A DNA stretch of 7,736 nucleotides from Actinomycetota bacterium (GTDB taxonomy: Bacteria > Actinomycetota > Actinomycetes > Actinomycetales > Angustibacteraceae), in the NCBI GenBank assembly GCA_014377795.1, contig JACMOY010000421.1:1-7736 (forward strand). The letters are read 5' to 3'. Made by a program: the position numbers and the translations under genes. The notes under the pieces are model-generated. The model saw nothing but the letters and a program-made list of their open reading frames with translations. It was not told where the DNA came from and did no database searches. Shown piece after piece: positions 1-5,798 of this stretch (position 1 is its first letter; each line of letters begins with the position of its first letter).

Positions 1-704
1 CGTCGGCCGAAGTCCTGGATCGTGTGGCCGGGCATCTGGAAGTTGGTCACGACGTCGCGGATCGCCTGCAACGTCTGGGTCGGGGCGACGTCCAGCGCGG
101 CCCCCATCAGGTTGCGGTAGAAGACCATGTGCAGGTTCTCGTCCTGCGCGATGCGCGCCAGCATCTGCTCGCAGTACGGGTCTTGGGTGAACTTGCCGGT
201 GTTTCGGTGCGAGATCCGCGTCGCGAGCTCCTGGAACGAGACGTAGGCGACCGAACGCAGCATCTCGTCGTAGTCCTGGTCGAAGCCGCCACCCATGTGA
301 ATCATCCGCTCACGCTCCAGCTGCACCGGGTCGACGGCGCGCGTGACGAGCAGGTAGTCGCGGATCGCGATGCCGTGCCGACCCTCCTCGGCGGTCCAGC
401 GGTCGACCCAGGTGCCCCAGGCGCCATCGCGCCCGAAGGTGCTGGAGATCTCGCGGTGGTAGCTGGGCAGGTTGTCCTCGGTGAGCAGGTTGACGACCAG
501 CGCAGTGCGGGCGGTCGGGCTCATCGCCGACTGCTCCTGGGTCCAGGGCTCGCCCTCGAAGATCCCGTCGTAGTTGCGGCCCTGGCTCCACGGCACGTAC
601 TCGTGGGGGAACCACTCCTTGGCGACCTTGAGGTGCCGTTCGAGCTCTCGCTCGACGACCGGCTCGAGCTCGAGCAGCATCTGCTCCTGCGTCAGTTCCT
701 TCAC
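1..704 (-). CDS. desA1: DesA1-like acyl-ACP desaturase, C-terminus cut by window edge
   Basis: Soluble diiron desaturase that introduces a double bond into acyl chains carried on acyl carrier protein; in mycobacteria DesA1 acts in mycolic acid synthesis. I see 234 residues; the family is about 330 long, so the C-terminal third is off the left edge. All six expected iron ligands are present: E76 (TEDNLPSYH), E107 and H110 (EEGRH), E159 (FQELATR), E189 and H192 (DENLH). From memory, the stretches DGAWG-W--RWTAE, GIA-RDYL-VTR-VDPV and YVSFQELATRISHRNTGK match M. tuberculosis DesA1 closely, and DesA2 much less. I chose GTG at 704 because AAGGTGG (716-710) sits 5 bases upstream; GTG at 713 is the alternative and adds three residues. 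It is divergent from the ABC-F gene. Family is near certain; the DesA1 symbol is by resemblance, and the natural substrate in this organism is unknown. Confidence 0.93.
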   Translation of the reverse strand, partial: MKELTQEQMLLELEPVVERELERHLKVAKEWFPHEYVPWSQGRNYDGIFEGEPWTQEQSAMSPTARTALVVNLLTEDNLPSYHREISSTFGRDGAWGTWVDRWTAEEGRHGIAIRDYLLVTRAVDPVQLERERMIHMGGGFDQDYDEMLRSVAYVSFQELATRISHRNTGKFTQDPYCEQMLARIAQDENLHMVFYRNLMGAALDVAPTQTLQAIRDVVTNFQMPGHTIQDFGR

Positions 705-714
705 CTGGTCCACC

Positions 715-743
715 TTACGTTCGCGTAGGTTACGCTTCCGTAG
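715..743. promoter_or_regulatory. Tandem palindromic operator, two TACG-N4-CGTA sites
   Basis: Two 12-base palindromes, TACG-TTCG-CGTA (716-727) and TACG-CTTC-CGTA (731-742), are repeated head to tail 15 bases apart. The wider units TTACGNTNNCGTAG (715-728 and 730-743) agree at 11 of 14 positions. They lie directly upstream of the desaturase start and flank its best -10 hexamer (732-727), so a bound dimer would block RNA polymerase. TetR-family regulators of desaturase and fatty-acid genes use short palindromes of this kind; MadR of mycobacteria is a functional analogue. The repeats are seen directly; the operator role and regulator class are inferred. Confidence 0.6.
727..732 (-). promoter_or_regulatory. 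Candidate -10 box of the desaturase gene
   Basis: On the minus strand TAACCT fits the actinobacterial TANNNT -10 pattern. It would start transcription near 720, leaving a leader of about 16 bases that contains the AAGGTGG ribosome binding site. No convincing -35 hexamer is visible at a 16-18 base spacing. Its position exactly between the two palindromes is the main support. Confidence 0.35.
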
Positions 744-795
744 CCAATGGTGCCCTGAACCGGCGCCGTCCGCCAGCCCGGCGCCGCGGCGTCGT

Positions 796-801
796 TACCC
801 T
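796..801 (+). promoter_or_regulatory. Candidate -10 box for a leaderless ABC-F transcript
   Basis: TACCCT lies 3 bases before ATG 805 and 6 bases before the in-frame GTG 808. No Shine-Dalgarno sequence precedes either codon. With usual -10 geometry transcription would start near 808, so GTG 808 could be the true leaderless start, giving a protein one residue shorter. No good -35 is seen. Confidence 0.4.
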
Positions 802-804
802 TCG

Positions 805-2445
805 ATGGTGTCCGCCACTCTCGTCGCCCGTGACCTGGCCGCCGGTCACGGTGCGCGGGTGCTGTTCTCCGGCCTGGACCTGGTGCTCGCGCCCGGTGAC
901 GTCGTCGGGCTGGTCGGTGCCAACGGGGCCGGCAAGTCGACGCTGCTGCAGCTGCTCGCCGGGCTGCAGACCCCCGAGTCGGGCTCGGTGCAGCGGTCCC
1001 CCGCGACAGCCAGCATCGGCTACCTGCCCCAGGAGCCGGCCCGGCGCGAGGGCGAGACCGTCCTGGCGTTCGTGGCCCGGCGCACCGGCGTCGCTGACGC
1101 GCAGCACCGGTTGGACGCCGCCACGACGGCGCTGACGCACAGCGAGCCCGGCGCGGACGACGAGTACGCCGCCGCGCTCGAGTCCTGGCTCGACCTCGGC
1201 GGCGCCGACCTGGACGAGCGCACCGCCGCCGTCGCCGCCGACCTGGGTCTGTCAGGCGACCTGCAGGCCCTCATGACGACGATGTCGGGCGGGCAGGCCG
1301 CGCGGGCCGGGCTGGCGGCGCTGCTGCTCTCGCGCTACGACGTGTTCCTGCTCGACGAGCCGACCAACGACCTCGACCTGGACGGACTGGATCGCCTGGA
1401 GCGCTTCGTGAGCGGGCTGCGGGCCGCGACCGTCGTGGTCAGCCACGACCGCGAGTTCCTCACCCGCACCGTCACCACCGTGGTCGAGCTCGACCTCGCC
1501 CAGCAGCAGGTCGGCGTCTACGGCGGTGGCTACCAGGCCTACCTGCGTGAGCGCGAGGCGGCCCGCCAGCAGGCCCGGGACACCTACGACGCGTACGCCG
1601 GCACCGTCGACTCGCTCGCGGCGCGGGCGCGGATGCAGCGCGGGTGGTCGGACAAGGGCACCCGGCAGGCGATGCGCAAGGCCACCGACAACGACAAGCA
1701 CCGGGTGCACAACGCCCGGCAGAGCTCGCAGAAGCAGGCCGCCAAGGCCAAGCAGACCGACCGGCTGATCGAGCGGCTGGACGCCGTCGACGAGCCGCGC
1801 AAGGAGTGGGCCCTGCAGATGACGATCGCCGCCGCGCCTCGGGCCGGCGCGGTCGTCGCGGCCCTGCGCGGCGCGGTGGTGCGCCGCGGCGACTTCACCG
1901 TGGGTCCGGTCGACCTGCAGGTCGACTGGGCCGACCGCGTGGTGCTCACCGGCGCCAACGGATCGGGTAAGTCGACCCTGCTCGCCGCACTTCTCGGCCG
2001 AGTCGAGGTCAGTGCTGGTAGCGCGGGACTGGGTCCCGGGGTCGTGGTCGGCGAGATCGACCAGGCCCGAGCCGCGTTCACCGGCGACCGCTCGCTGGTC
2101 GAGGCGTTCGCGGGCCAGGTGCCGGACTGGTCGCCGGCCGACGTCCGGACCCTGCTGGCCAAGTTCGCGCTCGGCGGTGGGCATGCGCTGCGGCCGGTCG
2201 CCACGTTGTCGCCGGGCGAGCGCACCCGCGCCGGTCTCGCGCTGCTGCAGGCGCGGGGGGTGAACCTGCTGGTTCTGGACGAGCCCACCAACCACCTGGA
2301 CCTGCCGGCGATCGAGCAGCTCGAGCAGGCCATCGACTCCTACGCTGGGACGATGCTCCTGGTCACCCACGACCGCCGGATGCTCGACGTGGTTCGGGCC
2401 ACCCGCCGGCTGGTGGTCGCCGGCGGGCTCGTCCGCGAGCTCTGA
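805..2445 (+). CDS. ABC-F family ATPase (ribosome-associated, duplicated ABC domains)
   Basis: A 546-residue soluble protein with two ATP-binding cassettes and no membrane segments, typical of ABC-F proteins, which bind the ribosomal E site and act in translation control or antibiotic protection. NBD1: Walker A GANGAGKST (38-46, K44), Q-loop Q76, signature MSGGQ (160-164), Walker B and catalytic Glu in FLLDEP (E185), switch H214. NBD2: Walker A GANGSGKST (383-391, K389), signature LSPGE (468-472), LVLDEP (E493), switch H522. Residues about 240-345 form the charged interdomain linker (P-site tRNA interaction motif), rich in Arg, Lys and Gln. Earlier in-frame codons back to 574 run into the opposite desaturase gene and look non-coding; homology begins at MVSATL. 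Likely leaderless. Whether it is a housekeeping factor or a macrolide-type resistance protein, like M. tuberculosis Rv1473 of similar size, cannot be decided from motifs. It is not a membrane exporter. Confidence 0.93.
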   Translation: MVSATLVARDLAAGHGARVLFSGLDLVLAPGDVVGLVGANGAGKSTLLQLLAGLQTPESGSVQRSPATASIGYLPQEPARREGETVLAFVARRTGVADAQHRLDAATTALTHSEPGADDEYAAALESWLDLGGADLDERTAAVAADLGLSGDLQALMTTMSGGQAARAGLAALLLSRYDVFLLDEPTNDLDLDGLDRLERFVSGLRAATVVVSHDREFLTRTVTTVVELDLAQQQVGVYGGGYQAYLREREAARQQARDTYDAYAGTVDSLAARARMQRGWSDKGTRQAMRKATDNDKHRVHNARQSSQKQAAKAKQTDRLIERLDAVDEPRKEWALQMTIAAAPRAGAVVAALRGAVVRRGDFTVGPVDLQVDWADRVVLTGANGSGKSTLLAALLGRVEVSAGSAGLGPGVVVGEIDQARAAFTGDRSLVEAFAGQVPDWSPADVRTLLAKFALGGGHALRPVATLSPGERTRAGLALLQARGVNLLVLDEPTNHLDLPAIEQLEQAIDSYAGTMLLVTHDRRMLDVVRATRRLVVAGGLVREL

Positions 2446-2448
2446 GCA

Positions 2449-2461
2449 ACGCCCCTGGCGT
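2449..2461. terminator. Small hairpin between convergent genes
   Basis: ACGCC-CCT-GGCGT forms a perfect 5-base-pair stem with a 3-base loop in the 17-base gap between the ABC-F stop and the stop of the opposite small gene. No U-tract follows on either strand. It could be a weak bidirectional terminator, or chance. Confidence 0.3.
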
Positions 2462-2462
2462 C

Positions 2463-2690
2463 CTAGGGAACCGCGGGCGGCGGGGTGGCTGACGGCGGGG
2501 TGGACGGCGGGGTGCCGCCGCCGCGGCGCTTGTCGACCTCGGACCGCACCCGCGCGGCGCCTTGGTCGATCTTGGCGCGGGTGGCCGGGTCCTTGGCCAG
2601 CTGCTGCGCCTTGCGGGAGGCCTGGTCGATCACCTTGCGGCCCTGGGGCGAGCGGGCGAACCCGGCGAGCTTGCCGAACAGCGAGGCCAT
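2463..2690 (-). CDS. Small charged protein of unknown function (75 aa)
   Basis: I do not recognise a named family. The start ATG 2690 is supported by AAAGGA (2703-2698) with a 7-base spacer. Residues 1-55 look like amphipathic helix: a hydrophobic N-terminus (MASLFGKLAGFA) and then a Lys/Arg/Gln-rich helix with repeated K-A-Q and R-S-E-V patterns. Residues 57-75 are a disordered Gly/Pro/Thr tail (GGG, then TPP repeats) encoded by a short tandem repeat. There is no signal peptide or transmembrane segment. Short proteins with an FGK-A--SPQG-K start occur in actinobacteria as conserved hypotheticals, as far as I recall. It faces the ABC-F gene tail to tail. The reading frame is open upstream as far as 2918, through the cold-shock remnant, but the strong ribosome binding site favours the short form. 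Confidence 0.75.
   Translation of the reverse strand: MASLFGKLAGFARSPQGRKVIDQASRKAQQLAKDPATRAKIDQGAARVRSEVDKRRGGGTPPSTPPSATPPPAVP
2479..2514. repeat. Short GGCGGGGTG tandem repeat
   Basis: GGCGGGGTG occurs at 2479-2487, 2494-2502 and 2506-2514, 15 and 12 bases apart, so always in frame. It encodes the Thr-Pro-Pro repeats in the tail of the small protein. The G-runs on the plus strand are also a marginal G-quadruplex candidate, with long loops. Confidence 0.6.
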
Positions 2691-2711
2691 GGGGACGTCC
2701 TTTGTGAGTCG

Positions 2712-2742
2712 GGTCGGGTCCCCATCGTCACCCGGCCCGACC
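2712..2742. repeat. Inverted repeat upstream of the small gene
   Basis: GGTCGGGTC (2712-2720) pairs with GGCCCGACC (2734-2742), giving 9 pairs including one G-T wobble around a 13-base loop. It ends about 9 bases before the AAAGGA ribosome binding site of the 75-residue gene. It may be a leader hairpin of that gene, or a terminator left over from the decayed cold-shock gene just upstream. The stretch 2691-2947 holds no intact gene that I can support, only this repeat, the cold-shock remnant and the hairpin at 2875-2897. Confidence 0.4.
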
Positions 2743-2762
2743 AGCGGGGCAAACCGTCGCGC

Positions 2763-2849
2763 CCGCACCGGAACCCCGGACGCACCAGGTCCCCACCCAA
2801 GGCCGAAGCCCTTCTCAGGGGCGAACCACGTCACTGCGCCGTGCGCCGT
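2763..2849 (-). pseudogene. Decayed cold-shock protein gene, start codon ATG changed to ACG
   Basis: On the minus strand a strong ribosome binding site GGAGGA (2861-2856) is followed 6 bases later by ACG, where a start codon is expected, and then by AHGAVTWFAPEKGFG. This matches the start of CspA-type proteins (MAQGTVKWFNAEKGFGF), including the RNA-binding motif RNP1 (KGFGF). Thirteen residues after KGFG, VPVR (2774-2763) lies where RNP2 (VFVH) should be; after that no similarity remains. An intact cold-shock protein has about 67 residues. The frame then stays open into the 75-residue gene. I infer a single-base start loss followed by decay. ACG initiation, or use of GTG 2834 or GTG 2918, would make it a diverged live gene instead. 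Confidence 0.5.
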
Positions 2850-2874
2850 GCCGTCTCCTCCGGGGGACGTCGTA

Positions 2875-2897
2875 CAGGCCGACACCGTGCCGACCTG
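2875..2897. terminator. Imperfect hairpin downstream of serA
   Basis: CAGGCCGACA and TGCCGACCTG can pair at 8 of 10 positions around a CCG loop, 51 bases past the serA stop on the minus strand. There is no U-tract. It may end serA transcripts, but it could equally belong to the leader of the former cold-shock gene. Confidence 0.25.
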
Positions 2898-2947
2898 GTG
2901 TGCGGTCTGGTGTTCCACGTTGGAGGCTGTGGCCCGTCACGCGGACG

Positions 2948-4144
2948 TCAGGACAGCACGCGCAGCCGGATCGTCTCGGGCAGCTGCTGCAGCCGGTCGA
3001 GGATGTCGCGGGTGTAGTCGGCGCTGACGTCGGTGACCAGGTAGCCGACGTCCGCCCGGGTGCTGAGCGACTGGGCGTCGACGTTCACGTCGTGCTCGGC
3101 GAGCAGCGCGTTGACCTTGGCGAGCACCCCGGGGACGTTGCGGTGCACGTGCGCCAGCCGGTGCCCACCGGCGATGTCACCGGCGCCGATGGTCGGGAAG
3201 TTGACCGACAGCGAGGTGGCGCCGCCGTGGGCGTACGCGCGCAGCTTGCCTGCGACGAAGCGGCCGATGTCCTGCTGGGCCTCCTCGGTGCTGCCGCCGA
3301 CGTGCGGCGTGAGGATGACGTTCGCGAGGCCACGCAGCTCGGACGCGAAGGGGTCGCCCTGAGCCTTGGGCTCGGTGGGGAAGACGTCGATCGCGACGCC
3401 GGCGATGTGCCCGGACTCGATGTGCTTGCGCAGCGCCACGTGGTCGACGACGAACCCGCGCGACATGTTCATGAAGATCGACCGCGGACGCATCGCCTCG
3501 AACTCGTTCTCGCCGAACAGGTCCAGGTTGCCGGGGCGTCCGTCGACGTGCAGCGAGATCACCTCGGCGGTCTCGAGCAGCTCGGTCAGGCTGCCGCAGC
3601 GGCGGGCGTTGCCCAGCGCCAGCTTGTCGTCGGTGTCGTAGAAGTAGACCGTCATGCCCAGCGACTCGGCCAGCACCGACAGCTGCGAGCCGATGTTGCC
3701 GTAGCCGACGATCCCGAGGCTGCGGCCGCGCACCTCGTGCGAGCCCTTGGCGGACTTGTCCCACACCCCGGCGTGCATCGCCGCGTTCTTCTCCATCAGC
3801 CGCCGCGCCAGCGCGATGATCGACCCGATCGTGATCTCGACGACGCTGCGGGTGTTGGAGTACGGCGCGTTGAACACCGCGACGCCGTGGCCGGTGGCCG
3901 CGGTGAGGTCGATCTGGTTGGTGCCGATGCAGAAGGCGCCGACGGCCTGCAGCTGGGGGGACGACGCGAGCACCTTCTCGGTCACGAACGTCGTCGATCG
4001 GATCCCGAGCAGGTCGACCCCCTCGAGGTGCTCGATCAGCTCGGCCTCGTCCAGCGCCTGGGTCAGCGTGGCGACCTCGTGCCCGCTCGCGCGCAGCAGC
4101 TCGGCCGCGTCGGGGTGGATGTTCTCGAGCAGCAGTGCCTTCAC
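2948..4144 (-). CDS. serA: D-3-phosphoglycerate dehydrogenase, E. coli SerA type
   Basis: Catalyses the NAD-dependent oxidation of 3-phosphoglycerate to 3-phosphohydroxypyruvate, the first step of serine synthesis. It has 398 residues, against 410 for E. coli SerA, and aligns from memory nearly end to end (FCIGTNQ, FNAP-SNTRSV, ILAESLGM-V-FYD-like, AIDVFPTEP, TPH-GGST-EAQ). It shows the substrate domain, the Rossmann domain with GYGNIG (147-152) and ribose-binding D170, catalytic R229, E258 and H281, W128 from the neighbouring subunit, and a C-terminal ACT domain from about 325. Residues matching the E. coli serine-inhibition site are kept: H334, N336 and N354, so feedback inhibition by serine is likely. 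Start GTG 4144 has GGGAGA 6 bases upstream. Many actinobacteria use a longer SerA of about 530 residues; this is the shorter class without the extra intervening domain. It is divergent from the spermidine-synthase-like gene. Confidence 0.95.
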   Translation of the reverse strand: MKALLLENIHPDAAELLRASGHEVATLTQALDEAELIEHLEGVDLLGIRSTTFVTEKVLASSPQLQAVGAFCIGTNQIDLTAATGHGVAVFNAPYSNTRSVVEITIGSIIALARRLMEKNAAMHAGVWDKSAKGSHEVRGRSLGIVGYGNIGSQLSVLAESLGMTVYFYDTDDKLALGNARRCGSLTELLETAEVISLHVDGRPGNLDLFGENEFEAMRPRSIFMNMSRGFVVDHVALRKHIESGHIAGVAIDVFPTEPKAQGDPFASELRGLANVILTPHVGGSTEEAQQDIGRFVAGKLRAYAHGGATSLSVNFPTIGAGDIAGGHRLAHVHRNVPGVLAKVNALLAEHDVNVDAQSLSTRADVGYLVTDVSADYTRDILDRLQQLPETIRLRVLS

Positions 4145-4177
4145 GCCGTGTCTCCCGGTGACGTCGCTGAGATGGCC

Positions 4178-4183
4178 AGCCTA
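4178..4183 (-). promoter_or_regulatory. Candidate -10 box of serA
   Basis: TAGGCT on the minus strand fits TANNNT and would start transcription near 4171. This leaves a leader of about 26 bases that carries the GGGAGA ribosome binding site. No clear -35 is seen. Confidence 0.35.
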
Positions 4184-4231
4184 GGAGCGCCGGCGGGCCT
4201 CGCGGACGCCGGTCCGCCACCTGGACCGCCG

Positions 4232-4237
4232 TACTCT
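4232..4237 (+). promoter_or_regulatory. -10 box of a leaderless transcript (spermidine-synthase-like gene)
   Basis: TACTCT is followed by six bases and then ATG 4244, which is the standard geometry for an actinobacterial leaderless mRNA whose first base is the A of the start codon. The gap has no Shine-Dalgarno sequence. The -35 region is weak. Confidence 0.55.
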
Positions 4238-4243
4238 GCGCAG

Positions 4244-5008
4244 ATGAGCACGCCCCCCGGCCCCGAGGTGGTCGTCGACCGCGACGACCCGCAGGGGTTC
4301 ACCATGGTGGTCGGCGGGGTGCCCAGCAGCTACGTGCACCTGGGTGACCCGCTGCGGCTGGACTTCGAGTACGTCCGCTGGGCCGGTGACCTGCTCGACG
4401 TCCTGCGCCCGGCCGGTGAGCCGCTGCACACCGTGCACATCGGGGGCGCCGGGTGCACGCTGCCCCGGTACGTCGCCGCCACCAGGCCGCGTTCGCGACA
4501 GGTGGTGCTCGAGAACGACCCGGCGGTCATCGAGCTGGCTCGGGCCCGCTTCGGTTACAGCCGGCGCAGCGGGTTCCGGCTGCGTGAGGCCGACGGGCTG
4601 GCTGGCCTGGCCACCGTCGAGGACGGGTCGTTCGACGTGGTGGTGCGGGACGCCTTCGCCGGTGACACGACCCCAGCCCACCTGCAGTCGGCGGCTTTCG
4701 TCGCGCAGGTCGCCCGGGTGCTGGCCGCCGCTGGCGTGTACGTCGCCAACGTGGCCGACCGGCCCGGACTCGGCCTGGTCAAGCGCGAGGTGGCGACGGC
4801 GTCCGCGGTGTTCGCCCAGGTGGCGCTGGTCGGTGAGACCCAGCACCTGCGGGGCCGGCGGTACGGCAACGTCCTGCTGGTCGCCTCGCGTCGTCCGCTG
4901 CCGGTCGCGGGCCTGACCCGGCGGGTGGTCAGCGGCCCGGTGCCGGCACGAGTGGTGCCGCCGGCCGACGTCCGGGCCCTCGCGTCCGGCGCCGTCGCGT
5001 TCGACTGA
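4244..5008 (+). CDS. Spermidine-synthase-like SAM-binding-fold protein
   Basis: A 254-residue Rossmann-type protein of the spermidine synthase superfamily. Residues 20-58 form the N-terminal beta segment with SYVHLGDPLRLDFEYVRW, typical of actinobacterial members. Motif I is VHIGGAGCTLPRYVAA (64-79), the ribose-binding acidic end of strand 2 is LENDP (89-93), and the active-site loop is DVVVRDAFAGDTTPAHL (131-147). It differs from true aminopropyltransferases: GGGDGG is replaced by GGAGCT, and the DSTDP pair of aspartates is reduced to D136 with Ala at the second place. I therefore do not call it a polyamine synthase; it may be a methyltransferase or another SAM-using enzyme. There are no membrane segments, unlike the fused transporter-like members of the family. 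The start rests on the leaderless promoter. It is divergent from serA and its stop nearly touches that of prcA. No functional link to either is apparent. Confidence 0.85.
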   Translation: MSTPPGPEVVVDRDDPQGFTMVVGGVPSSYVHLGDPLRLDFEYVRWAGDLLDVLRPAGEPLHTVHIGGAGCTLPRYVAATRPRSRQVVLENDPAVIELARARFGYSRRSGFRLREADGLAGLATVEDGSFDVVVRDAFAGDTTPAHLQSAAFVAQVARVLAAAGVYVANVADRPGLGLVKREVATASAVFAQVALVGETQHLRGRRYGNVLLVASRRPLPVAGLTRRVVSGPVPARVVPPADVRALASGAVAFD

Positions 5009-5012
5009 GGTC

Positions 5013-5798
5013 TCAGGCGGGCGGGGCGGGCGGTGGGTCGCCCACGACGTCGTGCGGCCCCGGGCCGTGGGCCTCGTCGTGCGGCACGTCGTGGGTGGGG
5101 TCGCTGGGGCTGAGCAGCCTCTCGACCAGGGCGGCGGTCAGGCGCCGGAACAGCCGGCGGTCGCGCTGGCGGTCGAGCACCGCGACCTCGAGCTGGTCGG
5201 GGCCCAGCGCCCGCGGCTCGCCGTCGCCCGGGTGGTCCGCGAGCACCGACACGGCGAGGGTCAGCGCCTCACCGAGGCTGAGCCCGGGGCGCCACTGCTC
5301 GCCCAGGGCGGTCGAGATCGACTGCGCGGCACCGCCCATGGCGACGAAGCCGCGCTCGTCGGCGACCGAGCCGTCGTAGGTGAGGCGGTAGATCTGGTCG
5401 AGGTCGGGCGTGGCGCCCACCTCGGCCACGACGATCTCGACCTCGTAGGGCTTGGACTCCTGGGTGAAGACGGTGCCGAGCGTCTGGGCGTAGGCGTTGG
5501 CCAGGCCCCGGGCGGTGACGTCGCTGCGGTCGTAGGAGTAGCCGCGCAGGTCGGCATAGCGGACCCCGGCGACGCGCAGGTTCTCGAACTCGTTGTACTT
5601 GCCGACCGCGGCGAAGGCGATGCGGTCGTAGATCTCGCTGATCTTGTGCAGGGCGCGCGAGGGGTTCTCGGCGACGAACGCGATGCCCCCGTCGTAGGCG
5701 AGGACGACGACCGAGCGACCGCGGGCGATCCCCTTGCGCGCGTAGTCGGCGCGGTCCTTCATCAGCTGCTCGGGCGAGACGTAGAACGGCATGCTCAC
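5013..5798 (-). CDS. prcA: Proteasome alpha subunit PrcA
   Basis: Forms the two outer seven-membered rings of the 20S core, whose N-termini gate entry of substrate and dock the ATPase Mpa/ARC. It has 261 residues against about 248 in M. tuberculosis. The gate segment [16 protein letters not shown] is followed by [15 protein letters not shown] (21-35), [19 protein letters not shown] (41-59), the KYNEFENLR loop (67-75), DLRGYSYDR (83-91) and [11 protein letters not shown] (103-113), all closely matching PrcA. It has no N-terminal Thr nucleophile, as expected for an alpha subunit. The tail 231-261 is unusual, rich in His, Asp and Pro with HD pairs at 236, 240 and 249. GTG 5798 overlaps the prcB TGA as GTGA, which implies translational coupling and matched subunit supply; ATG 5792 two codons later is an alternative start. 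Codon use is extreme: 1 of the first 60 codons ends in A or T. Confidence 0.97.
   Translation of the reverse strand: MSMPFYVSPEQLMKDRADYARKGIARGRSVVVLAYDGGIAFVAENPSRALHKISEIYDRIAFAAVGKYNEFENLRVAGVRYADLRGYSYDRSDVTARGLANAYAQTLGTVFTQESKPYEVEIVVAEVGATPDLDQIYRLTYDGSVADERGFVAMGGAAQSISTALGEQWRPGLSLGEALTLAVSVLADHPGDGEPRALGPDQLEVAVLDRQRDRRLFRRLTAALVERLLSPSDPTHDVPHDEAHGPGPHDVVGDPPPAPPA

Noticed and set aside
705..713. GTG 713 as the desaturase start
   Set aside because: Possible, but AAGGTGG is well placed for GTG 704 and would overlap GTG 713.
24..728. Plus-strand open frame opposite the desaturase
   Set aside because: The minus-strand desaturase has all six iron ligands; this frame is its shadow.
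1252..2370. Long minus-strand open frames inside the ABC-F gene
   Set aside because: The plus-strand product has complete duplicated ABC motifs; the opposite strand shows no domain.
2900..4243. Long open plus-strand frame across the serA region, in frame with the spermidine-synthase-like gene
   Set aside because: It is antisense to a clear SerA and its translation is Gly/Asp/Val/Arg-rich with no family match; it stays open only because of the high GC content. The real protein starts at 4244.
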